Positions 53,552 to 63,457 are shown, counted from the first letter of the stretch. The stretch is DNA of 64,000 nt from Pseudomonas sihuiensis (GCF_900106015.1 NZ_LT629797.1:3472001-3536000); one strand, 5' to 3'. The notes: a model not told the origin generated them from the sequence alone. Made by a program: numbers and translations.

Positions 53552-54280
53552 ATGCTCCGAGCCCTTACCCGCCGCCTGCTGAAACTGCTGCTCTGGCTGA
53601 TCCTGGCCAGCGCGCTGCTGGTGCTTGCCCTGCGCTGGGTGCCGCCACCCGGCACGGCGCTGATGATCGAGCGCAAGATCGAATCCTGGGGCAGCGAACA
53701 GCCCATTGAACTGAAGCGTCAGTGGCGTCCATGGAACGAGCTGCCGGATCACCTGAAGATGGCGGTGATCGCCGCTGAAGACCAGAAATTCGCCGAGCAC
53801 TGGGGGTTCGATGTCGGCGCGATTCAGGCGGCGCTGGCGCACAACCAGAGCGGCGGTTCGCTGAGGGGCGCCAGCACCCTTAGTCAGCAGGTGGCCAAGA
53901 ACCTGTTTCTCTGGTCCGGGCGCAGCTGGCTGCGCAAGGGGCTGGAAGCCTGGTTCACCGCGCTGATCGAGCTGCTCTGGTCGAAGGAGCGCATCCTCGA
54001 GGTCTATCTCAACAGCGTTGAATGGGGCGATGGCATCTTTGGCGCCGAAGCCGCCGCACAACACCATTTTGGCGTCGGCGCGCCCTATCTGAATCGTCAG
54101 CAGGCCAGCCAGCTGGCTGCGGTGCTACCCAACCCGCTGCGCTGGAGCGCCGGCCGGCCGGACGCCTACGTCAATCGCCGCGCCGCCTGGATTCGTCAGC
54201 AGATGACGCAGCTGGGTGGCAGTCACTACCTCAATCAACTCAAGCCGCAGCGCCCCGATTGGTGGCCGCGCTGGCTGTAG
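53552..54280 (+). CDS. mtgA: Monofunctional peptidoglycan transglycosylase MtgA
   Basis: 242-aa GT51 glycosyltransferase that polymerises lipid II glycan chains. One N-terminal membrane anchor (about residues 10-30). The catalytic Glu is in VIAAEDQKFAEHWGFD; GASTLSQQVAKNLFLW and the ERILEVYLNSVEWG motif follow. The start at 53552 (MLRALTRR) is preferred by similarity; 53540 (MRDP) is an alternative. The gene lies just after two terminator-like hairpins, so its promoter must be in or after the repeats. Confidence 0.93.
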   Translation: MLRALTRRLLKLLLWLILASALLVLALRWVPPPGTALMIERKIESWGSEQPIELKRQWRPWNELPDHLKMAVIAAEDQKFAEHWGFDVGAIQAALAHNQSGGSLRGASTLSQQVAKNLFLWSGRSWLRKGLEAWFTALIELLWSKERILEVYLNSVEWGDGIFGAEAAAQHHFGVGAPYLNRQQASQLAAVLPNPLRWSAGRPDAYVNRRAAWIRQQMTQLGGSHYLNQLKPQRPDWWPRWL

Positions 54281-54308
54281 GATCCGCCGGGTGAAGCCAC
54301 TTTAGTCG

Positions 54309-54382
54309 GTGCGCGCGGCGCACCCTACGGGCAGAATCACCTCGCGCAGGCGACCGACCGATGTAGGGTGCGCCGTGCGCAC
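54309..54382. repeat. GTAGGGTGCGC-family palindrome
   Basis: GGTGCGCGCGGCGCACCCTAC faces GTAGGGTGCGCCGTGCGCAC across a 34-base loop, between the convergent mtgA and the anchored hypothetical protein. Confidence 0.82.
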
Positions 54383-54424
54383 AGAAAGTGACGCCGCCTG
54401 AGCGAACATGGACCACGCAGCGCC

Positions 54425-55036
54425 CTACGGACGTGGAGCGAATACCCGTTTAGGCACGGCATGCAGTAGCGCGATTTCGTCGCCCTGCAGGTGTACCGTC
54501 AGCCCCCATTGCGGATAGACCCAAGCCTGGCCCTCGGCCAGTTCCAAGGTCAGGCGCGGCGGCCCCAGACTCGCTGCCAGGCGCTCGGCAGCCAGGCTGT
54601 CCAGCGGTTTCAGGCTCAGCGCGCGTATGGCGAAGTCCGCCAGCTGCACCGCCAATAATTCCCCCACCACCCGCTGCGTATCCCCCGGACGCAGCCCCTG
54701 CGCTGCCATCAGGCTATCGCGCTGGTCCTGATCCAGCGCCACCTCCGCCTCGAGCAACCAGTCGCCCTCTTCCCCGTCGAACGACGCACGATAGAAAAGC
54801 CGTGCGCCGTCCAGGCGCGGAGCCAGCCACAGCTCGCCTGGCGCCAGCGCCTGCACATCACGCAGCGTCAGCCCATCTTCGGCCAGCGGCTGCAACAGCG
54901 CATCGCGCCACTGCTGCAGGTTGGCCACCGGCTGAACCTCGCTGCTGCGCATCAACCAGGCGCCCCAGGCGAAGAACAGCACGGCAACGATCGCGAATAT
55001 CAGCCAGTGCTGCGCTTTCAGCGGGTTTTTGTTCAA
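54425..55036 (-). CDS. Membrane-anchored hypothetical protein
   Basis: 203-aa protein of unknown function, with one N-terminal transmembrane helix (HWLIFAIVAVLFFAWGAWLM, about residues 10-29) and a large, probably periplasmic, domain rich in Leu, Ala and Gln. The start is TTG at 55036 with GGAG 8 nt upstream; the frame runs back to a TTG at 55057, which falls in the rpoH terminator stem. In Pseudomonas a gene of this kind follows rpoH, as I recall. No domain recognised. Confidence 0.78.
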   Translation of the reverse strand: MNKNPLKAQHWLIFAIVAVLFFAWGAWLMRSSEVQPVANLQQWRDALLQPLAEDGLTLRDVQALAPGELWLAPRLDGARLFYRASFDGEEGDWLLEAEVALDQDQRDSLMAAQGLRPGDTQRVVGELLAVQLADFAIRALSLKPLDSLAAERLAASLGPPRLTLELAEGQAWVYPQWGLTVHLQGDEIALLHAVPKRVFAPRP

Positions 55037-55056
55037 GGCGGTTGCTCCAGACAGCA

Positions 55057-55082
55057 AAAAGCCGCACCAGGGTGCGGCTTTT
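55057..55082 (-). terminator. Intrinsic terminator of rpoH
   Basis: AAAAGCCGCACC and GGTGCGGCTTTT form a perfect 12-bp stem with A/T runs on each side, 15 bp past the rpoH stop. Confidence 0.92.
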
Positions 55083-55097
55083 CGGGTTGCGGCAGAC

Positions 55098-55952
<855 letters not shown>

Positions 55953-55995
55953 TCGAATCCTCCGATTCACGAAACTCGTGCAGTGTAGCACTGCG

Positions 55996-56037
55996 CTATC
56001 TGATCAAGAGCCTGTGGATAAGTTCCCTGTCAGATAG
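55996..56037 (-). promoter_or_regulatory. DnaA box centred in an inverted repeat upstream of rpoH
   Basis: A perfect DnaA box (TTATCCACA on the minus strand, 56013-56021) lies exactly at the centre of the inverted repeat CTATCTGA (55996-56003)/TCAGATAG (56030-56037), 44-85 bp upstream of the rpoH start. DnaA control of rpoH is known in E. coli. Confidence 0.6.
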
Positions 56038-56095
56038 TCAATATCAACCAAAACAATGACTTGTCAGCTGGCGTTCAGCCTTGCCGAAAGGCGCC

Positions 56096-57112
56096 TCAAC
56101 GGGGCGCCAGTTCGTTCAGATGACGCGCCACTGCCAGCCATGCGCCAATATAGCCCAACAGCACGGCGCCAAGCAGCAGCGAAAAACCGTCGGACGAAGG
56201 TACGCCACCCAGGGCGAAATCGCTACCGTAAAGTCCGGCCAAACGTACTACGGCATCGTTCAGCCAATCCAGCCCGAAGGCCAGCAGCAACCAGGCGAAG
56301 ATGCCTGCGCCGAAACCGTACAACGCGCCCATATAAAGGAAGGGACGTCGCACGTAGCCATCGGTTCCACCTACCAGCTTGATCACCTCGATCTCGGCGC
56401 GGCGATTCTCGATGTGCAGGCGGATGGTGTTGCCGATCACCAGCAGCAGCGCCAGGATCAGCAGCAGGCTGAGGCCGAAGACGAAGCGATCGCCCAGTTT
56501 TAGGATGGCAGTCAGACGCTCGACCCAGACCAGATCGAGCTGCGCCTGCTCCACCTTGGGCAGCTCTGCCAGACGCTGGCGCAGGGCTTCGAGCTTGGCC
56601 TTGTCGACTTCCTTCGGCGTGACCAGGACCACGCCCGGCAGCGGGTTCTCCGGCAGTTCCTTGAGCGCCTGGCCCAGGCCGGAGAGCTGCTGGAACTCTT
56701 CCAGCGCCTGCTCACGGCTGATCCACTCGGCATCGGCCACATCATCCATCGCCGCAATCTGCTCGCGCAGCGACTGGCCTTCACGCTCGCTGGCCGACAT
56801 ATCGAGGAACAGGGAAATCTGCGCCGCGCGCTGCCAGGAGCCGCCGAGCTTCTCGACGTTGTCCAGCAGCAGCGACAGGCCCATGGGCAGGCTCAGCGCC
56901 ACGGCCATCACCCAGCAGGTGAAGAAGCTGCCGATGGGCTGGCGCGCCAGGCGACGCAGGCTGTCCACCAGGCTGGCGCGGTGACTTTCCAGCCAGGCAT
57001 GGAACAGCGTGCGGAAATCGGGCTCGTCGGCCGGGCCGTCCACCACCTTGTTGCGCGGCGCGGCGCCGACCCGTTCGGCCGGTTGCGGGGTGGGCATCTT
57101 CGATGCGCTCAT
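56096..57112 (-). CDS. ftsX: Cell division ABC transporter subunit FtsX
   Basis: 338-aa membrane subunit of FtsEX, which activates peptidoglycan hydrolases at the septum. A hydrophilic N-terminal tail (about 60 residues) precedes helix 1 (FFTCWVMAVALSLPMGLSLLL), then a periplasmic loop (residues about 95-200), then three more helices (FGLSLLLILALLLVIGNTI and two near the C terminus). The ATG overlaps the ftsE stop. Confidence 0.95.
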   Translation of the reverse strand: MSASKMPTPQPAERVGAAPRNKVVDGPADEPDFRTLFHAWLESHRASLVDSLRRLARQPIGSFFTCWVMAVALSLPMGLSLLLDNVEKLGGSWQRAAQISLFLDMSASEREGQSLREQIAAMDDVADAEWISREQALEEFQQLSGLGQALKELPENPLPGVVLVTPKEVDKAKLEALRQRLAELPKVEQAQLDLVWVERLTAILKLGDRFVFGLSLLLILALLLVIGNTIRLHIENRRAEIEVIKLVGGTDGYVRRPFLYMGALYGFGAGIFAWLLLAFGLDWLNDAVVRLAGLYGSDFALGGVPSSDGFSLLLGAVLLGYIGAWLAVARHLNELAPR

Positions 57113-57780
57113 CAGGCAGCCTCCCCGTCACCGATCAGGCGACCGCGTTGCAGGGTGAGCATGCGCTGGCGCATGCGCGCGATCAGCGCCAGGTCGTGGC
57201 TGGCGATCAGCACCGTGGTACCCAGCTGGTTGATGTCCTCGAACACGCCCATGATCTCGGCAGCGAGGCGCGGGTCGAGGTTACCGGTGGGCTCGTCCGC
57301 CAGCAGCAGGGCCGGCCGGTGGACAATAGCGCGGGCGATACCGACGCGCTGCTGCTGACCGGTGGACAGATCCCCCGGCGCCTGCGCGGCCTTGTCGCTG
57401 AGACTGACGCGCTCCAGCGCCGCGCCGACGCGCTTGGCGATCTCAGGCTTGGACAGGCCGAGAATCTGCAGCGGCAGGGCAACGTTGTCGTACACAGTGC
57501 GGTCGAACAGCAACTGGTGGTTCTGGAACACCACACCGATCTGCCGGCGCAGGAAGGGAATCTGCGCATTGGTGATGGTCGACAGGTCCTGCCCGGCCAG
57601 CAGCAGCTTGCCGCTGGTGGGCCGTTCCATCGCCAGCAGCAGGCGCAACAGCGTGCTCTTGCCGGCACCGGAGTGACCGGTGACGAAGAGAAATTCGCCG
57701 GGGCGAACGCGGAAAGTCAGCTCATGCAGCCCGACATGGCCATTGGGGTAACGCTTGGCGACCTGCTCGAATCGGATCAT
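57112..57780 (-). CDS. ftsE: Cell division ATP-binding protein FtsE
   Basis: 222-aa ABC ATPase that drives FtsX. Walker A GHSGAGKST (about residues 36-44), Q-loop VFQNHQLLF, signature LSTGQQQRVGIARA, Walker B ALLLADEPTGNLDPR and the H-loop ASHDLALI are present. Linked by ATGA overlaps to ftsY (upstream) and ftsX (downstream). Confidence 0.96.
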   Translation of the reverse strand: MIRFEQVAKRYPNGHVGLHELTFRVRPGEFLFVTGHSGAGKSTLLRLLLAMERPTSGKLLLAGQDLSTITNAQIPFLRRQIGVVFQNHQLLFDRTVYDNVALPLQILGLSKPEIAKRVGAALERVSLSDKAAQAPGDLSTGQQQRVGIARAIVHRPALLLADEPTGNLDPRLAAEIMGVFEDINQLGTTVLIASHDLALIARMRQRMLTLQRGRLIGDGEAA

Positions 57781-59096
57781 CCGCGCTCACGCTCCTCGAA
57801 GAGTGCCTGGACGAAAGCCTGCGCCTGGAACGGACGCAGATCATCGATACCTTCACCCACGCCAATGTAGCGAATCGGCAGGCCGAACTGCTTGGCCAGG
57901 GCGAAGATGACGCCGCCCTTGGCGGTGCCATCGAGTTTGGTCAGCGCCAGGCCGGTGAGATTGACCGTCTGGTTGAACTGCTTGGCCTGGCTGATGGCGT
58001 TCTGCCCGGTGCCGGCATCGAGCACCAGCAGCACTTCGTGCGGCGCGGTGTCATCCAGCTTACCGATCACCCGGCGCACCTTCTTCAGCTCTTCCATCAG
58101 GTTGTCTTTGGTGTGCAGGCGCCCGGCGGTATCGGCGATCAGCACATCGATACCACGCGACTTGGCCGCCTGTACCGCATCGAAGATCACCGAGGCCGAG
58201 TCGGCACCGGTGTGCTGGGCGATGACCGCGATGTTGTTGCGCTCACCCCACACCTGCAGTTGCTCCACCGCAGCGGCGCGGAAGGTGTCGCCCGCGGCGA
58301 GCATGACCTTCTTGCCTTCGAGCTGGAGTTTCTTGGCCAGCTTGCCGATGGTGGTGGTCTTGCCCACGCCGTTCACCCCGACGACGAGAATCACGTAAGG
58401 CTGTTTGGCAGTGTCGATGACCAGCGGCTGCTCGACCGGCTTGAGCAGGGTCACCAGCTCCTCCTGCAGCGCCTTGTACAGGGCGCCGCTGTCGGCCAGT
58501 TCCTTGCGCGCCACGCGCTTGGTCAGGTTACCGATGATGGTGGTGGTCGCTTCGACGCCGACGTCAGCAGTGAGCAGACGGGTTTCCAGGTCGTCGAGCA
58601 AGTCATCGTCGATGACCTTCTTGCCGAGGAACAGGCTGGCCATCCCTTCGCCGAGACTGGCGCTGGTCTTGGACAGGCCCTGCTTGAGGCGGGCGAAGAA
58701 GCTTGGCTTTTCCTGCGTGGCCGCTGCAGCGACGGGAGCCGGTACTGCCGCCACGGGTGCTGCCTCGACGACAGGTTCGGGCACGACCGGCTGCGGCTGC
58801 ACAGCAGCAGCAACAATCGGCGGTGCAACGACGTGCGGCTCAGGCGGCGCTGACGGAGCGGGCGCGACTTCAGCCACTTCCACCGCGACCGTTGCTACGG
58901 CTTCGGGCGCGGGCGGCGGCTCGACAGGCGCCTGAGCAGCAGGTTGCTCAACGGGCGCGGGCTGAGCAGGCTCGGCAGTCGTCTCTGCCGGTTTCTTGCG
59001 CCACCAGCTGAACAGGGATTTCTTTTCTTCGCTCACGGGCTGGGCTTGGGGGTCGGTCACGGCCGGTGAGTTCTTGTCGTCTTTGGAACCAAACAT
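57777..59096 (-). CDS. ftsY: Signal recognition particle receptor FtsY
   Basis: 439-aa SRP receptor GTPase. The N-terminal A domain (about 1-135) is short-basic then Pro/Ala/Val/Glu-rich and low complexity, followed by the N domain and the G domain with GVNGVGKTTTIGKLA (about 240), DTAGRLHTKDNLMEEL and TKLDGTAKGGVIF. The start MFGSKDDKN at 59096 is preferred; 36 residues upstream in frame lack a ribosome site. First gene of ftsYEX. Confidence 0.95.
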   Translation of the reverse strand: MFGSKDDKNSPAVTDPQAQPVSEEKKSLFSWWRKKPAETTAEPAQPAPVEQPAAQAPVEPPPAPEAVATVAVEVAEVAPAPSAPPEPHVVAPPIVAAAVQPQPVVPEPVVEAAPVAAVPAPVAAAATQEKPSFFARLKQGLSKTSASLGEGMASLFLGKKVIDDDLLDDLETRLLTADVGVEATTTIIGNLTKRVARKELADSGALYKALQEELVTLLKPVEQPLVIDTAKQPYVILVVGVNGVGKTTTIGKLAKKLQLEGKKVMLAAGDTFRAAAVEQLQVWGERNNIAVIAQHTGADSASVIFDAVQAAKSRGIDVLIADTAGRLHTKDNLMEELKKVRRVIGKLDDTAPHEVLLVLDAGTGQNAISQAKQFNQTVNLTGLALTKLDGTAKGGVIFALAKQFGLPIRYIGVGEGIDDLRPFQAQAFVQALFEERERG

Positions 59097-59433
59097 GGGT
59101 CTTCTCAAAGGGGCGAGCAGCCATTGCAGGCAGCGGGTGCCGCAGGCGCATCCGGAAAAATTCGCTTGCCAGGCACGGCCCGGGGCAACCGCCCGCACGG
59201 GCACTGCAAAGGGCTTGCGCTGTACGAAACAGCCCGAGACTTTACCACTTTAGCGGGCCGCCGCGCAGCGTTACGCCCGGCCAGTTGCCTGCCACTGATC
59301 AGGCGCTTGCCGTCATGGGTACGACCAGAGCAACAGCCTCTGACGGCGACAGCAAAAAGCTATACAACAGCTGTACAAATCCATGCACAATCGGCGAACT
59401 TCTTCCCAAGCCAACCTTTGCGGGGTTGCCAGC
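59097..59433. promoter_or_regulatory. Divergent ftsY/BLUF intergenic region with TRTACA direct repeat
   Basis: 337 bp without a gene. The notable feature is TATACA (59361-59366) and TGTACA (59372-59377) repeated with an exact 11-bp period, 57-73 bp upstream of the BLUF ATG; a third, off-phase TGCACA lies at 59384. CTGACG (59339) and TATACA could be -35/-10 with a 16-bp spacer. MerR-type light regulators of the LitR/CarH group bind 11-bp direct repeats, so a light-linked operator is possible. Confidence 0.4.
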
Positions 59434-59868
59434 ATGCTTGTCCGCCTAACCTATGCCAGCCGCGCCAGCCATGGCATCTCTTCACAGTTGATCCGCGAGA
59501 TTCTCGACAGCTCGCAACGCAACAATCCGGCACGCGGCCTCACCGGCATCCTCTGCTGCAACGCCGATACCTTTCTCCAGGCACTGGAAGGGCCGCGAAA
59601 CGCCATCAATGCGTTGTACAACCGCCTGACCGAGGACAACCGCCACAAGGATCTGACGATCCTCAGCTATGAAGAGATCAGCGTACGCCGCTATGCCGAC
59701 TGGAGCATGGGCTGGGCAGGCGCCAAGCAGGCCAACAGAGAACTGTTTCTGAAATATTCCTGCAGCGACCGCCTCGACCCCTTCAGCATGAGCGCCGAGC
59801 AGGTCAATGGCCTGTTGCTGGAGCTTTCGGCAAACGTCAGCACCATCAGCGCGCCGATCATCGACTGA
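59434..59868 (+). CDS. BLUF-domain blue-light photoreceptor
   Basis: 144-aa protein, almost entirely one BLUF domain that binds FAD and senses blue light. The key residues are present: Tyr7 (LTYASRAS), an Asn-Asn pair near 30, Gln49 in TFLQALEG after GLTGILCC, and the W-x-M segment DWSMGWAG (about residues 94-101). The remaining 40 residues are a short helical C-terminal cap, with no output domain, so it probably acts by protein contact. The start at 59434 gives the canonical N terminus MLVRLTYAS; the ribosome site is weak. Partner unknown. Confidence 0.92.
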   Translation: MLVRLTYASRASHGISSQLIREILDSSQRNNPARGLTGILCCNADTFLQALEGPRNAINALYNRLTEDNRHKDLTILSYEEISVRRYADWSMGWAGAKQANRELFLKYSCSDRLDPFSMSAEQVNGLLLELSANVSTISAPIID

Positions 59869-60012
59869 TTGCAATTCGCCGTGCCGCAGAACCTAAGCGC
59901 ATGTGCCGCTGTCGGAACGGCGGGCGGCGCCTCGTGTGTGGATGGGGTATCCTGACGCCCTCTTGTCAACGGCGGTTCGACCGCCTCGGCCATCCAAACA
60001 GGACGACACCTG

Positions 60013-61380
60013 ATGATTGTCACTGCACGCCGCACTCTCGGCCTGATTCTGGGGGTGCTTTGCCTGCCGCTGGCAGCGTTCGCTGCTGCGCCGCAGCCCA
60101 CTCATGAATTTACGCTCGACAACGGCCTCAAGGTCATCGTCCGCGAAGATCACCGCGCGCCGGTGGTGGTCAGCCAGCTTTGGTACAAGGTCGGCTCCAG
60201 CTACGAGACGCCCGGTTCCACCGGCCTGTCGCACGCACTGGAACACATGATGTTCAAGGGCAGCGGCAAGCTCGGCCCCGGCGAAGCCTCGCGCATCCTG
60301 CGGGAGCTGGGCGCCGAGGAAAACGCCTTTACCAGCGACGACTACACCGCCTATTACCAGGTGCTGGCCAGCGACCGCCTGGGCGTGGCGCTGGAGCTGG
60401 AAGCCGACCGCCTGGCCAGCCTGAAGCTCCCAGCCGACGAGTTCGCCAAGGAAATCGAAGTCATCAAGGAAGAGCGCCGCCTGCGCACCGACGACCGCCC
60501 GTCTTCGCTGGCCTACGAGCGCTTCAAGGCCATGGCTTACCCGGCCAGCGGTTACAGCATCCCCACCATCGGCTGGATGGCCGACCTCGACCGCATGCAT
60601 ATCGATGACCTGCGTGCCTGGCACCAGAAGTGGTACGCACCAAACAACGCCACCCTGGTGGTGGTCGGTGACGTCAGCGTGGATGAGGTCAAGAGCCAGG
60701 TGCAGCGCTACTTCGGCGACATCCCGCGCGGTGACGTGCCGACCGCCAAACTGCCGCTGGAGCTGGCCGCGCCGGGCGAACGCCGCACCACGCTGTACCT
60801 CAAGACGCAGTTGCCGAGCCTGATCATGGGCTTCAACGTGCCGGGCCTGGCCACCGCGGAAACGCCGCGCCAGGTCTATGCCCTGCGCCTGGCCGCCGCC
60901 CTGCTCGACGGCGGCTACAGCGCACGCCTGTCCACCCGCCTGGAACGCGGCGAAGAACTCGTTTCCGGCGCCAGCGCCTGGTACAACGCCTTCACCCGCG
61001 GCGACAGCCTGTTCGTTCTCTCGGCCACGCCCAACGTGCAGAAAGGCAAGACCCTGGAGCAGGCCGAAGCCGGCCTCTGGCGCGAGCTGGAAGAACTTAA
61101 AAAAGCCCCGCCGTCCACTGCCGAACTGGCCCGCGTACGCGCCCAGGTGATCGCCGGCCTGGTGTTCGAGCGCGACTCGATCACCAGCCAGGCCACCAGC
61201 ATCGGTCAACTGGAAACCGTCGGCCTGTCCTGGCAACTGATCGACCAGGAGCTGGCCGAGCTGGAGGCCGTCACCCCGGCCGACATCCAGCAGGCCGCCC
61301 GCACCTTCTTCGTGCGTGACCGCCTCAGCGTCGCCCACGTACTGCCCGAAGAGTCCCGCAATGAGGAGTCCCACCCATGA
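60013..61380 (+). CDS. M16 family zinc peptidase, catalytic member
   Basis: 455-aa pitrilysin-family protein with a signal peptide (about residues 1-25, ending FAAAP). The inverted zinc motif HALEH is at 74-78, with the downstream Glu in IEVIKEERR. The C-terminal half is the second M16 lobe (SLIMGFNVPGLA). Expected in the periplasm. AGGA lies about 9 nt upstream. Overlaps the following gene by 4 bp. Confidence 0.92.
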   Translation: MIVTARRTLGLILGVLCLPLAAFAAAPQPTHEFTLDNGLKVIVREDHRAPVVVSQLWYKVGSSYETPGSTGLSHALEHMMFKGSGKLGPGEASRILRELGAEENAFTSDDYTAYYQVLASDRLGVALELEADRLASLKLPADEFAKEIEVIKEERRLRTDDRPSSLAYERFKAMAYPASGYSIPTIGWMADLDRMHIDDLRAWHQKWYAPNNATLVVVGDVSVDEVKSQVQRYFGDIPRGDVPTAKLPLELAAPGERRTTLYLKTQLPSLIMGFNVPGLATAETPRQVYALRLAAALLDGGYSARLSTRLERGEELVSGASAWYNAFTRGDSLFVLSATPNVQKGKTLEQAEAGLWRELEELKKAPPSTAELARVRAQVIAGLVFERDSITSQATSIGQLETVGLSWQLIDQELAELEAVTPADIQQAARTFFVRDRLSVAHVLPEESRNEESHP

Positions 61381-62837
61381 AGCCTGAGCACCGCCGCCTG
61401 GGCCTGCTCGGCCTGATCCTGTCCAGCACCCTGATGCTGAGCGCCTGCGCCAACCTCTTTGACAAGGCCCCCACGGGCGATGCCGCCAAACTGCAATCCC
61501 TGGCGGCACTGGACGGCAAGGCGCCAACGCGCCGCACGCTGGATATCCAGACCTGGAGCACCGCGCAAGGCGCCAAGGTGCTGTTCGTCGAAGCCCGCGA
61601 ACTGCCAATGTTCGACCTGCGCCTGACCTTCGCCGCCGGCAGCAGCCAGGACGACGGCGTACCCGGCCTGGCCACCCTGACCAATGCCATGCTCAACGAA
61701 GGTGTGCCGGGTAAGGACGTCGGCGCCATCGCCGCCGGTTTCGAGAGCCTCGGTGCCGAGTTCGGCAACGGCGCCTACCGCGACATGGCCGTAGCCAGCC
61801 TGCGCAGCCTGAGCGCACGCGAACAACGCGAACCGGCACTGGCGCTGTTCGCCGAGGTGCTGGGCAAACCCACCTTCCCCGCCGATTCGCTGGCGCGGAT
61901 CAAGAACCAGCTGCTGGCCGGCTTCGAGTTCCAGAAACAGAACCCGGGCAAACTGGCCAGCCTCGAATTGTTCGAGCGCCTGTACGGCCAGCACCCCTAC
62001 GCTCACCCGAGCGAAGGCACGGCGCAGTCGATCCCGGCCATCACCCGCCAGCAGTTGCAGGCGTTCCATGCCCGCGCCTACACGCCTGGCAATGCGGTGA
62101 TCGCGCTGGTGGGTGATCTGTCGCGCAGCGAAGCCGAGGCCATCGCCAATCAGGTCTCCGCCGCCCTGCCGCCCGGCCCGGCGCTGCCCCAGATCGCCCA
62201 GCCGCAAACACCCAAGCCGGGCGCCAGCCATATCGAGTACCCGTCCAACCAGACCCACCTGATGATCGCCCAGCTCGGCATTGATCGTCGCGACCCGGAC
62301 TATGCTGCGCTGTACCTGGGCAATCAGATCTTCGGCGGCGGCGGTTTCGGCACGCGCCTGATGAGCGAGGTGCGTGAGAAGCGTGGCCTGACCTACGGCG
62401 TCTACTCCGGATTCAGCGCCATGCAGGCGCGTGGCCCGTTCATGATCAACCTGCAGACCCGAGCTGACTTGAGCGAAGGCACCCTGGCGCTGGTCAAGCA
62501 ACTGCTCGCCGACTACCTGCGTGACGGCCCCACCCAACAGGAGCTGGATAATGCCAAGCGTCAGCTGGCCGGCAGCTTCCCGCTGTCCACCGCGAGCAAC
62601 GCTGCCATCGTCGGCCAACTGGCCTCGATGGGTTTCTACGACCTGCCACTGAGTTATCTGGACGACTTCATGCGTGACGTGCAGAGCCTCACCACCGAGC
62701 AGGTCAAGGCGGCGATGGCCAAACACCTCGACCCCGAGGCACTGGTGGTGGTCACCGCCGGCCCGACGGTGCCGCAGAAGGAACTGCCACCGCCCACTGA
62801 GCGCCCGGCCGAGCTACCCAGCACGGTGCCGCACTGA
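61377..62837 (+). CDS. M16 family protein, non-catalytic partner, lipoprotein-like
   Basis: 486-aa M16 relative. The signal peptide ends in a lipobox (LMLSACAN, Cys about residue 23), so it is probably a lipoprotein. The HxxEH motif is missing (LATLTNAMLNEG at that position), while the R/Y motif of the second lobe (RLMSEVREKRGLTYGVYSGF, about residue 330) is intact. In two-gene M16 systems one subunit holds zinc and the other supplies the R/Y pair; the neighbour at 60013 is the zinc subunit. Ends in a Pro/Thr-rich tail. TGATG junction with rsmD. Confidence 0.9.
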   Translation: MKPEHRRLGLLGLILSSTLMLSACANLFDKAPTGDAAKLQSLAALDGKAPTRRTLDIQTWSTAQGAKVLFVEARELPMFDLRLTFAAGSSQDDGVPGLATLTNAMLNEGVPGKDVGAIAAGFESLGAEFGNGAYRDMAVASLRSLSAREQREPALALFAEVLGKPTFPADSLARIKNQLLAGFEFQKQNPGKLASLELFERLYGQHPYAHPSEGTAQSIPAITRQQLQAFHARAYTPGNAVIALVGDLSRSEAEAIANQVSAALPPGPALPQIAQPQTPKPGASHIEYPSNQTHLMIAQLGIDRRDPDYAALYLGNQIFGGGGFGTRLMSEVREKRGLTYGVYSGFSAMQARGPFMINLQTRADLSEGTLALVKQLLADYLRDGPTQQELDNAKRQLAGSFPLSTASNAAIVGQLASMGFYDLPLSYLDDFMRDVQSLTTEQVKAAMAKHLDPEALVVVTAGPTVPQKELPPPTERPAELPSTVPH

Positions 62838-63457
62838 TGCGCAGTCGCACACCGCAGAAACCCGAAGCGGGCAAGGCTCACGGCGGCCAGGGTCAGTTGC
62901 GCATCATCGGTGGCGAGTGGCGTTCGCGGCGCTTCGCCTTCCCCGACGGGCCGGGCCTGCGCCCGACCCCGGACCGGGTGCGCGAGACGCTGTTCAACTG
63001 GCTGGCGCCCTATGTCGAGGGTGCTCATGTGCTCGACCCCTTCGCCGGTAGCGGCGCGCTGCTGCTCGAAGCACTGTCACGCGGCGCCGCCAGCGGCCTG
63101 GCCTGCGACCTCAACCCGGCCTCGGTGAGCGCCTTGCGCGGCCACCTGGCAACGCTGCAGTGCAGCGCCGGCGAGATTCAACTGGGCGACACCCTGCAAC
63201 TGCTGGCGCGCCCGGCGCCGCGCCGCTTCGATATCGTTCTGCTCGACCCGCCCTTCCACAAGAACCTGCTGCAGGACGCCTGCAACCTGCTGGAAGCGCA
63301 GGGCTGGCTGAGCGACGACGCCTGGGTCTATACCGAAAGCGAAACCGCGCCCTCGACGCTGGGGCTGCCCGGCAACTGGCGTCTGCACCGCGAGAAGCAC
63401 ACCGGCCAGGTGCATTACGCGCTGTGGCAAAGAAGTTCGTCGCAGGTGCCAATGTAG
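62837..63457 (+). CDS. rsmD: 16S rRNA (guanine966-N2)-methyltransferase RsmD
   Basis: 206-aa SAM-dependent enzyme. IIGGEWRSRRFAFP, RPTPDRVRETLFNWL, the SAM motif VLDPFAGSGALLLEALSRGA (about residues 66-85) and catalytic DPPF (about 136) are present. The ATG overlaps the previous stop by one base, so it is co-translated with the M16 pair. Confidence 0.95.
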   Translation: MRSRTPQKPEAGKAHGGQGQLRIIGGEWRSRRFAFPDGPGLRPTPDRVRETLFNWLAPYVEGAHVLDPFAGSGALLLEALSRGAASGLACDLNPASVSALRGHLATLQCSAGEIQLGDTLQLLARPAPRRFDIVLLDPPFHKNLLQDACNLLEAQGWLSDDAWVYTESETAPSTLGLPGNWRLHREKHTGQVHYALWQRSSSQVPM

